Source: CAYQUC01 sp964514215
GTDB lineage: Bacteria; Pseudomonadota; Gammaproteobacteria; UBA6429; Thiohalophilaceae
Direction: 5' to 3'
Assembly (NCBI GenBank): GCA_964514215.1
Contig: CAZEPW010000034.1
Coordinates: 1 to 38,184 of the forward strand
Length of the DNA stretch: 38,184 nt
Position 1 is the first letter of the stretch. Each line of letters opens with the position of its first letter. Positions 9,199-17,559 of this stretch are shown here, in pieces. The notes under the pieces are model-generated. The model was given only the letters and a program-made list of their open reading frames with translations. It was not told the origin of the DNA and made no database searches. Position numbers and translations under genes: made by a program.

Positions 9199-9215
9199 CA
9201 TCTAAAGGATTAATA

Positions 9216-10922
9216 ATGGATTTCTTATTAAACATTGAAAATTTAAAAACCTATTTAAAAACATCGGAATCAGTCGTTAAAGCGGTTGATGATATTAGCT
9301 TTACTATTAAAAAAGGTGAAACTTTTTGTTTGGTTGGTGAGTCGGGAAGTGGTAAATCGATATGTGCATTATCAATTATCCAATTATTACCAAACGATAT
9401 TAGTTTTCATCCTACGGGTTCTATTGATTTTAATTATCGTCATAATAATGATACTCATGAACAGGTTGACTTACTTAATTGCCCAGAAAATATTAAACGA
9501 AATATTCGTGGTTCACGGATCGCCATGATTTTTCAAGAGCCGATGACTTCATTAAATCCAGTATTAACGATTGGCGAACAAATTATTGAAGCCATTCAAT
9601 TACATTTTCCTGAATTAACAGAACAACAAAAAATAGATAAAACTTTAGATGTTCTTAAACAAGTACAAATACCTGAGCCGGAACAGCGAATAAATGAATA
9701 CCCCCATCGTTTATCTGGAGGGCAACGTCAACGGGTGATGATTGCTATGGCAATGGTTTGTGAACCTGATCTTCTAATTGCTGATGAACCTACAACGGCA
9801 TTAGATGTAACGATTCAAGCTGAAATTTTAAAATTAATGCAAGATTTACAACAATCCAAGGGCATGAGTATTTTATTCATCACACATGATCTTGGCGTGG
9901 TGTCTCAAATAGCCGATCGGGTTGCTGTTATGCGTCTTGGTAAAATTGTGGAGTTGGGTGATACAAAAACAGTATTAACACAGCCACAACACGATTATAC
10001 CAAAAAATTATTGGCGGCTTTGCCTGAAAGAATGAAACTGGAACGGGATAAAAAGCTTAGTTCTTTAAAATCCAGTTCATCACAAATTAATACTGATGTT
10101 ATCTTAAATAATAGTAATTCTAAAATTGCTTTAGTTAAATTAAAAAATCTGCAAGTTTATTTTCCCGTAAAAAAAGGAATATTTCGACATACAGTTGATC
10201 ATATAAAAGCCGTTGATGGGATTAATTTAAATATTACTAAAGGTGAAATATTAGCTTTAGTCGGTGAGTCCGGCTGTGGTAAAACAACCTTGGGGCGTTC
10301 TATATTAAAATTAATCGAGCCTACAGCAGGTTCAATAGAATTTTCAGGTAGAAATATATCCACTTTAAGCCGTTCAGAAATGAAGCCTTATCGAAAGTCG
10401 ATGCAGGTAATTTTTCAAGATCCAATGTCGTCTTTAAATCCACGGTTAACTATTGCCACAACGTTAACCGAACCGATGGCAGTTCATAAAATTGGTGTTT
10501 CGTTTGAAGAGCGAATTGAAATAGCGCGTGATATTTTAAAGAGTGTACAGTTGGATCCAGATTATTTATGGCGTTATCCGCATGAGTTCTCAGGAGGACA
10601 AAAACAGCGGATTGGCATTGCTCGAGCCTTAGTTTTAAAGCCTGAGTTTATTGTGTGCGATGAAGTGACTAGTGCTTTGGATGTTTCTGTTCAATCAGAA
10701 ATATTGGATATATTATTAGAACTGAGAAATAGTCGTCAGCTAACATTATTATTCATTACTCACAATATATCAGTTGTTGAGTATTTAAGTGATAGTGTTG
10801 CGGTTATGAATGCCGGTAAAATCGTTGAATATGGACAAACAGAACAAGTTTGTTCGCGTCCGACGAATGATTACACAAAACGATTAATGGATGCTGTTCC
10901 TAAGGTCAAGTTAGAGTATTAA
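9216..10922 (+). CDS. ABC importer ATPase with two fused nucleotide-binding domains (DppD-DppF/YejF type)
   Basis: A 568-residue cytoplasmic protein containing both ATPase halves of the importer. Half one: Walker A GESGSGKS at 41-48, signature LSGGQRQRV near 166, Walker B ADEPTTALD near 189, then an oligo_HPY-type tail (DYTKKLLAALPE). Half two: Walker A GESGCGKT near 350, signature FSGGQKQRI near 458, Walker B CDEVTSALD, and a second DYTKRLMDAVPK tail. In half two the residue after the catalytic Glu is Val instead of the usual Pro, a common variant. AAAGGA precedes the ATG. One fused ATPase after a binding protein and two permeases is the yejABEF arrangement. Its stop lies 11 bases from the convergent mltD end, with no clear terminator. 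Confidence 0.9.
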   Translation: MDFLLNIENLKTYLKTSESVVKAVDDISFTIKKGETFCLVGESGSGKSICALSIIQLLPNDISFHPTGSIDFNYRHNNDTHEQVDLLNCPENIKRNIRGSRIAMIFQEPMTSLNPVLTIGEQIIEAIQLHFPELTEQQKIDKTLDVLKQVQIPEPEQRINEYPHRLSGGQRQRVMIAMAMVCEPDLLIADEPTTALDVTIQAEILKLMQDLQQSKGMSILFITHDLGVVSQIADRVAVMRLGKIVELGDTKTVLTQPQHDYTKKLLAALPERMKLERDKKLSSLKSSSSQINTDVILNNSNSKIALVKLKNLQVYFPVKKGIFRHTVDHIKAVDGINLNITKGEILALVGESGCGKTTLGRSILKLIEPTAGSIEFSGRNISTLSRSEMKPYRKSMQVIFQDPMSSLNPRLTIATTLTEPMAVHKIGVSFEERIEIARDILKSVQLDPDYLWRYPHEFSGGQKQRIGIARALVLKPEFIVCDEVTSALDVSVQSEILDILLELRNSRQLTLLFITHNISVVEYLSDSVAVMNAGKIVEYGQTEQVCSRPTNDYTKRLMDAVPKVKLEY

Positions 10923-10933
10923 AAGCTATTATA

Positions 10934-12613
10934 TTAACTCGATTGTCTTGTAATATCGACATACAGGGTGATACGTTGTCCTGGTTGCAAATATTTACTT
11001 CGAGATAAACGTCGATTCCAGCGCCGAATCTGTTTAATTGAAACTCTAAACTTTTTCGATATTCTTGATAATGAATCACCTCGTCGAACGCGGTACCCGA
11101 TTCGCTGGGTTCGGCTGGGTGGACTAATTATGGGTTGAAAATCTGCACCGGCATTTATTTTTGCCCAAATAACAATTTTTTGTCCAGGGGTTAATTTATC
11201 TCTTGGTGCTAAGCCATTCCATTTAGCAAGCTGTCTGGTTCCAATGCCGTGCTGAGTCGCGAGCCCCCACCATGTGTCACCTCGTCGAATGGTGTAATTA
11301 ATTTTTCGTCCTTTACGTTTAATATTTTGCTTTATTTTAACGCGTTCATTTGAGCTTAATTTATAAGAACTTAATCTTTTACTCGCCGTTGGAATTAATA
11401 AACTATGACCTTTTCGAATGCGATTACTGCGTAAGTTATTAGTTCGTTTAATAATTGCAGTGCTAATATGATATTTTCGAGCAATGCTGCCAATTGTTTC
11501 ACCTTTGCGAATTTTATGTCGTTTCCAGTTAACACGTTCACTAACGGGTAAGTCTGCTAATGAAAACTCAAAATTATCTGATTTTCCGGTTGGGATTAAT
11601 AAGTAGTGGGGGCCTTTAGGTGCAGTTGCCCAACGATTAAAGCCAGGGTTTAAGTTATAAAGTTCTTCTATTGATATTCCAGCCATTTCTGCAGCTAGGG
11701 CGAGATCGATTTGAGAGCTAATTTCAATCTTTTTAAAATACGGTTCATCTCTAATTGGTAATAAGGTTAAATTATAGAGTTCAGGATTTAAAATTAATTT
11801 TTTTAAGGCTAATAATTTGGGAACATAGGCTTTTGTTTCAGTGGGTAACCTTAACGAAAAGAAGTCTGTTGGGCGTCCACGTTTTTTATTGCGTCTAATG
11901 GCACGTTTAACTGTACCTTGGCCTGAATTATAGGCGGCTAGCGCTAACATCCAGTCACCCTTAAAATATTTGGCCAAGTTCTTTAACAAGCGTAGGGAGG
12001 CATTGGTTGAAGCAAAGATATCTCGTCGTCCATCGTACCACCAATTTTGCTTTAAACCATATAAACGACCGGTTGATGGTATGAACTGCCATATTCCAGA
12101 TGCTCGACCATGAGAATAAGCAAATGGCTTAAATGCACTTTCTACTATAGGCAACAAAGCAAGTTCGCCAGGGATACCTTGAGCTTCCAATGATTCAACA
12201 ATAAAATGCATATACGGTGTTGCACGTGCGGCAACACGGTTAATGTATTCAGGATGATTTTTAAACCAGTTGAATTGTGTTGTAATTCGGGAATGTTTTA
12301 TATCATCAAATTTAAAATTATTTCGGATTCTATTCCAGATATTTGTTGACTGCGTATCAACCAGTATGGGGCCAAATTCATGTTCGTCTAATTGGGCTTG
12401 TAAATCGGCTTCATTTAGAAATGCGGGATAGGTGTGATCACCTGCAACACTGTAAATTCCTTGTGGTTCCTCATCGAATGAGTAAACCTTATTACTGTTA
12501 TCTGAGTAATTCGTAAAGTCGGTAATAGCACATGATGATAGCGAAAAAATCATCGGTGATATTAGAAGAAATGCGAATTTATTGATTTTATTTTTAAGTA
12601 TATTAGCTAGCAT
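10934..12613 (-). CDS. mltD: Membrane-bound lytic murein transglycosylase D (lipoprotein, three LysM repeats)
   Basis: Cleaves the MurNAc-GlcNAc bond of peptidoglycan to give 1,6-anhydromuropeptides, acting from the outer membrane into the periplasm (family knowledge). With the ATG at 12613 the 559-residue protein has a signal peptide ending in the lipobox LSSC (Cys28). The SLT domain follows at about 125-280, with catalytic Glu158 in LPIVESAF, and ASGIWQFIPSTG and ALAAYNSG motifs. Three LysM peptidoglycan-binding repeats lie at about 364-408, 438-483 and 505-552. The linker and tail are very basic. An upstream in-frame TTG at 12652 falls inside a probable promoter, so I rejected it. Divergent from the yafS-like gene; the mltD-yafS-rnhA-dnaQ neighbourhood is usual in gammaproteobacteria, though gloB is absent here. 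Confidence 0.94.
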   Translation of the reverse strand: MLANILKNKINKFAFLLISPMIFSLSSCAITDFTNYSDNSNKVYSFDEEPQGIYSVAGDHTYPAFLNEADLQAQLDEHEFGPILVDTQSTNIWNRIRNNFKFDDIKHSRITTQFNWFKNHPEYINRVAARATPYMHFIVESLEAQGIPGELALLPIVESAFKPFAYSHGRASGIWQFIPSTGRLYGLKQNWWYDGRRDIFASTNASLRLLKNLAKYFKGDWMLALAAYNSGQGTVKRAIRRNKKRGRPTDFFSLRLPTETKAYVPKLLALKKLILNPELYNLTLLPIRDEPYFKKIEISSQIDLALAAEMAGISIEELYNLNPGFNRWATAPKGPHYLLIPTGKSDNFEFSLADLPVSERVNWKRHKIRKGETIGSIARKYHISTAIIKRTNNLRSNRIRKGHSLLIPTASKRLSSYKLSSNERVKIKQNIKRKGRKINYTIRRGDTWWGLATQHGIGTRQLAKWNGLAPRDKLTPGQKIVIWAKINAGADFQPIISPPSRTQRIGYRVRRGDSLSRISKKFRVSIKQIRRWNRRLSRSKYLQPGQRITLYVDITRQSS

Positions 12614-12623
12614 ATTGATATTT

Positions 12624-12652
12624 ATAGTAAAAATTATACAGCGATACGTCAA
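12624..12652 (-). promoter_or_regulatory. mltD: Probable promoter of mltD
   Basis: On the minus strand TTGACG (12652-12647) is followed after 17 bases by TACTAT (12629-12624). A second possible -10, TATAAT, lies inside the spacer. Either would start transcription only a few to about 20 bases before the ATG at 12613, giving a very short leader. The -35 coincides with the alternative TTG start. Confidence 0.4.
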
Positions 12653-12732
12653 GTATCATTTAATAATATTGCCAACTGTGTGTGAAAATAAGTTAGCGCT
12701 CGTTATATCTGATTGGTGTTTTTTATAACCTA

Positions 12733-12738
12733 TATAAT
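12733..12738 (+). promoter_or_regulatory. Possible -10 for the yafS-like gene and rnhA
   Basis: A consensus TATAAT at 12733-12738 lies about 60 bases upstream of the methyltransferase ATG. The hexamer 17 bases further upstream (TGATTG) is a poor -35. Proposed on the -10 alone. Confidence 0.3.
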
Positions 12739-12797
12739 GCCAGAATCTGCAAATTGGTGTAAGGTTGATATATAGGATATAAGGATTATTTAAGCTC

Positions 12798-13622
12798 ATG
12801 TTTGCTCGATTCGTTAAAAATTCATTTCGATCACAAAATGTATCGGCAGATCAAGGGTTTACTTTATCTAAATGGTATGAAACAAATTTAGGTGTCAATT
12901 TCGAACAACAAGAAAAATTGAGTCTTGATAGGAACTTAAAAAATCTCTTTGGATATCATTTATTGCAAATCGGTCGGCTTGGGCAATTGGATTGGCATGA
13001 AAATAGTCGGGTATCACATTGCGTCACTATGTCACAAGCAGTATCAACTGAATCGAATAATAACGAACACGGTCAGCTAAAAAAACAAAACGGCATTTCA
13101 GCGATTGGATCTGCTGTAGAATTGCCAGTACAAAGTGCCAGTGTTGATGTGCTAATTTTGCCTCACTTGCTTGAATTTTCTAATGATCCGCATGAGGTGT
13201 TACGAGAAGCCGAAAGAGTGTTAATACCAGAGGGTTATGTTATTTTGCTGTCTTTTAATCCGGTGAGTTATTGGTCACTGTTTCGTTGGTTGTTTATGTG
13301 GAAACAGAATGTCCCTTGGCGTGGACATTTTTTTAGTAAATCACGAGTTAAGGATTGGTTAGCACTATTAGGTTTTGAGCATGTCCAGTGTGAGAGTTAT
13401 TTTTTTAGACCACCAATCCAACATAATAGCTTTATGACGAAAGTTAAATTCCTTGAAAATATTGGTAAGCGTTTTTGGCCGGCTTTAGGTGGTGGTTATA
13501 TCTTGGTTGCCAAAAAACGTGTAAACACCTTTACTCCGATTCGACCTAGATGGAAATCACGTCCTATTGTTTCCGCTGGATTAGAACCATCCAATAAAAC
13601 TTCTTCTTTAAAAAATAAATAA
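12798..13622 (+). CDS. SAM-dependent methyltransferase-fold protein, YafS-like
   Basis: A 274-residue soluble protein with a Methyltransf_11-type region. The SAM-binding motif I is degenerate (LLQIGRLGQLDW instead of a Gly-rich loop). The later ELPVQSASVDVLILPHLLEF and EVLREAERVLIPEGYVIL blocks are clear. Position between mltD and rnhA and overall form match E. coli YafS, whose substrate I do not know. The C-terminal 40 residues are basic and look disordered. An AAGGAT sits about 12 bases before the ATG, a long spacing. It ends 9 bases before rnhA and is probably cotranscribed with it. The weak motif I leaves open whether it is an active methyltransferase. Confidence 0.8.
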   Translation: MFARFVKNSFRSQNVSADQGFTLSKWYETNLGVNFEQQEKLSLDRNLKNLFGYHLLQIGRLGQLDWHENSRVSHCVTMSQAVSTESNNNEHGQLKKQNGISAIGSAVELPVQSASVDVLILPHLLEFSNDPHEVLREAERVLIPEGYVILLSFNPVSYWSLFRWLFMWKQNVPWRGHFFSKSRVKDWLALLGFEHVQCESYFFRPPIQHNSFMTKVKFLENIGKRFWPALGGGYILVAKKRVNTFTPIRPRWKSRPIVSAGLEPSNKTSSLKNK

Positions 13623-13631
13623 TTAAAAATA

Positions 13632-14066
13632 ATGACTGATATAGTAAAAGCTTTTACTGATGGCGCATGCCGTGGAAATCCTGGACCGGGTGGTTGGGGC
13701 GTGTTGTTACAGTTTGGCGAACATGAAAAACGTTTATGTGGCGGCGAAAAAAGTTCGACCAATAACCGCATGGAATTGATGGCGGCTATTATGGCACTTG
13801 AAAGTTTAAAACGACGATCAAAAGTTTTGATTACCACGGATTCTCAATATGTCATGAATGGCATTACTTCGTGGATTAAAAATTGGAAAAAACGTAATTG
13901 GAAAACCGCAGCGAATAAACCGGTCAAAAATGTTGATCTGTGGCAACGTCTGGAGGCTGCAACTGCTCAACATGAGGTTAGTTGGGATTGGGTTAAAGGG
14001 CATAGTGGTCATATTGAAAATGAGATTGCTGATGAACTTGCAAATGAAGGTATTGATAATATTTAA
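13632..14066 (+). CDS. rnhA: Ribonuclease HI
   Basis: Removes RNA from RNA-DNA hybrids (R-loops, primers) in the cytoplasm. The 144-residue protein keeps the four metal-binding acids at E. coli numbering: Asp10 (AFTDGA), Glu48 (RMELMA), Asp70 (TTDSQYV) and Asp134 (EIADELA), plus His124 in VKGHSGH. The basic handle region (about 81-100) is present. It starts with ATG 9 bases after the methyltransferase stop and is followed by dnaQ in the same direction 81 bases on; in E. coli rnhA and dnaQ are divergent. Confidence 0.97.
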   Translation: MTDIVKAFTDGACRGNPGPGGWGVLLQFGEHEKRLCGGEKSSTNNRMELMAAIMALESLKRRSKVLITTDSQYVMNGITSWIKNWKKRNWKTAANKPVKNVDLWQRLEAATAQHEVSWDWVKGHSGHIENEIADELANEGIDNI

Positions 14067-14147
14067 ACGTTCTCATTAAGTTCTATTGAACACTTGCTTT
14101 GATTTTTCTGCTTTGCTCATAAGGCAAATCTGCTGTATGTTATAGCC

Positions 14148-14921
14148 ATGAGATACATTGTTCTTGATACAGAAACTACCGGTTTAGAAACCTCCCAAGG
14201 TCATCGTATTATTGAAATTGGTTGTGTTGAAGTGATTGATCGAAAGATTACGGGCAACACTTATCATCAATACATCAATCCAGAACGCGAAATAGACGAT
14301 GGAGCCATCGAAGTTCATGGAATTACCAATGAATTTTTAAGCGATAAGCCTAAGTTTCAAGATATTGCGACTGATTTTATGAACTTCATTAATGGCTCCG
14401 AGTTAATCATCCATAATGCACGATTTGATGTTGGATTCATTAATTATGAATTATCAAAATTAAAGGGTAGTGTTAAAAAAGTTGAAGATAGCTGCACTGT
14501 TCTTGATACTTTAGCGCTAGCCCGAAAATTACACCCCGGACAAAAAAATAATCTGGATGCGTTATGCAAACGTTATGATGTTAATAACTCAGAACGAGAT
14601 TTGCATGGCGCATTATTAGATGCCGAGATTTTATCTGATGTCTATTTAGCGATGACCGGTGGTCAGGTTAAATTATTATTAGATAATTTTTCTGAAGGAT
14701 TATCTGATAATGATGCACAATCACAGATTCGAAGAGTTGATGGTTCAAGAGCGAAACTACGTGTTATTGCGCCAAGCTCAATAGAGATTGAAGCACATGA
14801 GCTTAAATTGAACGCTATTGAAAAAAACAATAATGATACTAGTCTTTGGCGAAATTTAACCAATAAATCAACAACCCATGTTGAAAAAAATAGCAACGAA
14901 ATTGAAGAAATTTCAGGCTAG
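14148..14921 (+). CDS. dnaQ: DNA polymerase III epsilon subunit (3'-5' proofreading exonuclease)
   Basis: The proofreading subunit of the replicative polymerase core. The 257-residue protein has Exo I (DTETTG: Asp7, Glu9), Exo II (HNARFD: Asp94) and Exo III with His153 and Asp158. These correspond to E. coli Asp12, Glu14, Asp103, His162 and Asp167. The C-terminal part, after about residue 180, is a polar linker expected to reach the polymerase alpha subunit. It begins at ATG 14148; a possible weak promoter (TTGCTC, 17 bases, TATGTT) lies directly upstream. Its last four bases overlap the convergent methyltransferase gene. Confidence 0.96.
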   Translation: MRYIVLDTETTGLETSQGHRIIEIGCVEVIDRKITGNTYHQYINPEREIDDGAIEVHGITNEFLSDKPKFQDIATDFMNFINGSELIIHNARFDVGFINYELSKLKGSVKKVEDSCTVLDTLALARKLHPGQKNNLDALCKRYDVNNSERDLHGALLDAEILSDVYLAMTGGQVKLLLDNFSEGLSDNDAQSQIRRVDGSRAKLRVIAPSSIEIEAHELKLNAIEKNNNDTSLWRNLTNKSTTHVEKNSNEIEEISG

Positions 14922-15511
14922 TTTTTTCTTGCCAATATTTGAACAACAGCACCTTTACCGATATGATACTTTCCTTCGTGTATCTCACGATCAATTTCTT
15001 GTGCGATTAAAAATTCCAACCCGCTTAGTTCTTGTTTAAGTACATCTAAACTCATGGTTAACTCTGGTGTGGGTGGCCCACCAGTCGCATACTGAATTTG
15101 TTTTTCTGTGTATGCCTCAAGAACGAACAATCCGCCTGGCTTTAAGCCTGTGACAACTGCGTTGTGAATTTTTTGTCTTATTGGTATTGGTATATGACAA
15201 AAAATTGAAATAATAGTGTCGTAATGCGTTTGGGTAATTTGATAACTTGCTAGATCGCATACTTGGGTGTTTATAGCGACATTACTGTCTGTTGCTAGTT
15301 GTTTTGCTTTTAGTAAACCAACATTGGAAGCATCAACGGCAGTTACTTGGTGGTTTTGTTTTGCTAAATAAACTGCATTTCGACCTTCACCTTCAGCTAA
15401 GGATAAACAATTTCCTTTTGTTAATTGTTCTGATACTGATATTAGAAAATCATTTGCCTTTACGCCATAGGCAAAGCCTGATTCTGAATAACGAGAATTC
15501 CAATCCATCAT
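14918..15511 (-). CDS. Class I SAM-dependent methyltransferase, TehB-like
   Basis: A 197-residue soluble methyltransferase. Motif I reads SLAEGEGRNAVYLA, where the middle Glu-Gly-Glu-Gly loop binds SAM, followed by the acidic VTAVDAS strand. LKPGGLFVLEAY forms the later beta-strand block and GGPPTPELTMS the substrate-side loop seen in small TehB-like enzymes. The substrate cannot be told from sequence; tellurite or thiol methylation is known only for a few relatives. Two ATGs stand in tandem (15511 and 15508), with AGG about ten bases upstream. The 3' end overlaps that of dnaQ by four bases, tail to tail, so no separate terminator exists between them. Confidence 0.82.
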   Translation of the reverse strand: MMDWNSRYSESGFAYGVKANDFLISVSEQLTKGNCLSLAEGEGRNAVYLAKQNHQVTAVDASNVGLLKAKQLATDSNVAINTQVCDLASYQITQTHYDTIISIFCHIPIPIRQKIHNAVVTGLKPGGLFVLEAYTEKQIQYATGGPPTPELTMSLDVLKQELSGLEFLIAQEIDREIHEGKYHIGKGAVVQILARKN

Positions 15512-15538
15512 GTTAAAAAACCTATTTCAAGTATTTTG

Positions 15539-17242
15539 TTATTTTATAAAGCTAAAAAATAAATACATAAATAATAAAACAACAACCCAAATGACCATTG
15601 TGTTAGTCATTTTAGTTTGAAAAATCGCACTTGATGGGTTGTTATAATGAAATAATGTATTAATAATTAGTTTAATATAATACATAAATTGCTGACGAAT
15701 AGCTGCATCAATTCGCCATATTAATTTAAATACAGTGTTAAATTGTCTTGGTAAAAATCGTCGATAAATCCATTCAGCATCAATGTTTATTGAGTGCAAT
15801 TCTGGTGGATATAAGCATTTTAATTTTAACCAAACAAATGCTAACGCTGAGAAAAATAGTAATTGCGTTTGTGCCAGAACATGTGTTGCATCATAAGGAT
15901 TATAACCAGTGTTGTAGGGCAATAGTTGATATAAGATTGAGGGATATACTCCAATTGTTATACAAAGTGCTGCAGCAATTGACATAGCAAATAACATATT
16001 TAATGGTGGTTCAGTGGTGCGTATTCCTGAATCATGGCCAAAAAAAGCAAAGAAAGGTATCTTAATTCCTGCGTGATGAAATACACCGGCTGATGCAAAT
16101 AATAGCATTAACCAAATAATAGTATAATTATTTTCAAGTGCAGCACTCATCACCATTGATTTACTAACAAAACCACTGAACAATGGAAATGCCGATATTG
16201 ATGCTGCACCAATAATACACAGTAGCGTCGTTTTGGGCATCGATTTATAAAGCCCTCCAAGATCGGAGCCATTGATCCGTCCGGTCATGTGTAATACTGC
16301 GCCCATCGACATAAATAATAAACCTTTAAATATCACATCATTAAACGCATGAGAAACGGCACCATTAATCGCAAGTGCTGTTCCAATACCTATACCGGTA
16401 ACCATAAACCCAATTTGATTGATCATACTGTAGGCTAACACACGTCGTAGATCGTTTTCGATAACCGCATAAAAAATAGGAAAGCATGTCATTGTGGCAC
16501 CAATATACACCAATATTTCTGTGCCCGGGTAAGCACGAGCTAGCGCATAAATGGCAACTTTAGTGGTGAAGGCACTTAAAAATACACTTCCGGTAGGTGT
16601 TGCTTCGGCATAAGAATCCGTTAACCAGTTGTGTAATAACGGAAACGCAGATTTTATTCCAATGGCAATAAAAATAAACCAACCTGCAAGACCATAATCG
16701 TTTAATCCAATTTTATTAAATTCAATTGTTCCTGTTTGGTTTTCAAAAATTAATGTTCCTGCTAATAATAATAAACCGGATAGAACTTGGATAATTAAAT
16801 AACGCATTCCCGATGCGTAGGCTTTTTCTGTGCCTCTAGCCCAGATTAAAAATACTGAGCTTAAAGCCAATAATTCCCAAAATACAAATAGCGTTAAAAG
16901 ATCACCTGCAAATACTGCACCTAATGCGCTACCGGCGTATAACATGCTGGTGACTTGTTGTAGGGTATCACGAACGTGAATGGCATAAATTAGTGATATG
17001 AAAGCGGCAAGATGAAATAAATATCCAAATAATAAACTGAGTTTGTCGACCCGATATGGTGATAGTTGGTAATTTAAAAAGGTGAATTGTAAATAATTTC
17101 CTTCAGGAAGATACCATAGCTGTAGACCACCGAGTATTGGAACAGCTAGCATTAATATATTTCGTAGGTATCCTCGTGTTATTAAAGCTAGCAAGGCTCC
17201 AATGAAAAAAGGTATAAATGCTGGTAACTCATTTATCCACAT
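15539..17242 (-). CDS. Mrp-type antiporter, third MrpD/ND5-like proton-pump subunit (D'')
   Basis: A 567-residue membrane protein of the proton-translocating ND2/ND4/ND5-MrpD family, last gene of the antiporter operon. About 14 membrane segments are visible, plus a hydrophilic loop near 465-500 and a final C-terminal helix. The conserved transmembrane Glu occurs in LFVFWELLALSS and the Lys in GIKSAFPLLHNWL, both needed for ion transfer in this family. I start at the ATG at 17242, which has GGAA seven bases upstream. The ATG at 17254 would add MELK but has no ribosome site. Either start overlaps the upstream 103-residue gene (14 or 26 bases), implying coupling. It differs from the other two pump subunits in its long C-terminus. 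A complex I subunit was considered; the mrpEFG neighbours decide for Mrp. Confidence 0.85.
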   Translation of the reverse strand: MWINELPAFIPFFIGALLALITRGYLRNILMLAVPILGGLQLWYLPEGNYLQFTFLNYQLSPYRVDKLSLLFGYLFHLAAFISLIYAIHVRDTLQQVTSMLYAGSALGAVFAGDLLTLFVFWELLALSSVFLIWARGTEKAYASGMRYLIIQVLSGLLLLAGTLIFENQTGTIEFNKIGLNDYGLAGWFIFIAIGIKSAFPLLHNWLTDSYAEATPTGSVFLSAFTTKVAIYALARAYPGTEILVYIGATMTCFPIFYAVIENDLRRVLAYSMINQIGFMVTGIGIGTALAINGAVSHAFNDVIFKGLLFMSMGAVLHMTGRINGSDLGGLYKSMPKTTLLCIIGAASISAFPLFSGFVSKSMVMSAALENNYTIIWLMLLFASAGVFHHAGIKIPFFAFFGHDSGIRTTEPPLNMLFAMSIAAALCITIGVYPSILYQLLPYNTGYNPYDATHVLAQTQLLFFSALAFVWLKLKCLYPPELHSINIDAEWIYRRFLPRQFNTVFKLIWRIDAAIRQQFMYYIKLIINTLFHYNNPSSAIFQTKMTNTMVIWVVVLLFMYLFFSFIK

Positions 17243-17540
17243 TTTGAGTTCCATTTTTTTGTTGCATTGAGTCTATATTGCTAGTGTTTTCATTACCAGT
17301 GTAATAACTTTCTTCACGCATTAAGAAGGTTCTCATCCATTTAGCAATGAGCACCAGTATGACGCACGCTATAAAGCCATATATGGCATAAAACCCCCAG
17401 ATTCTTTCTAGCCAATGATTAATGTGCCGGTTAATGACGAAGTCTAATATGAATAAAATAAAACAAATTGCATATAAACTGTGTATTACTCGTTTAACGT
17501 TTTGTGGTTTATCAAATAGATGCTGCTTATTTTTTGTCAT
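17229..17540 (-). CDS. Small membrane protein of the antiporter operon, unknown function
   Basis: A 103-residue protein with two membrane segments (about 17-35 and 48-68), a basic N-terminus and a hydrophilic tail. I recognise no named domain. A conserved-looking GFYAIYGFIACVILVL stretch followed by KWMRTFLMREESYY suggests a structural subunit. As far as I recall, similar small proteins accompany this type of Mrp cluster in other bacteria, but I cannot verify that here. It lies 19 bases after the second pump gene and overlaps the third, so it is clearly part of the operon and probably of the complex. No ribosome site is obvious; the ATG at 17540 is the first in frame. Confidence 0.7.
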   Translation of the reverse strand: MTKNKQHLFDKPQNVKRVIHSLYAICFILFILDFVINRHINHWLERIWGFYAIYGFIACVILVLIAKWMRTFLMREESYYTGNENTSNIDSMQQKNGTQNVDK

Positions 17541-17559
17541 ATTATTTAGTGATACTCGT

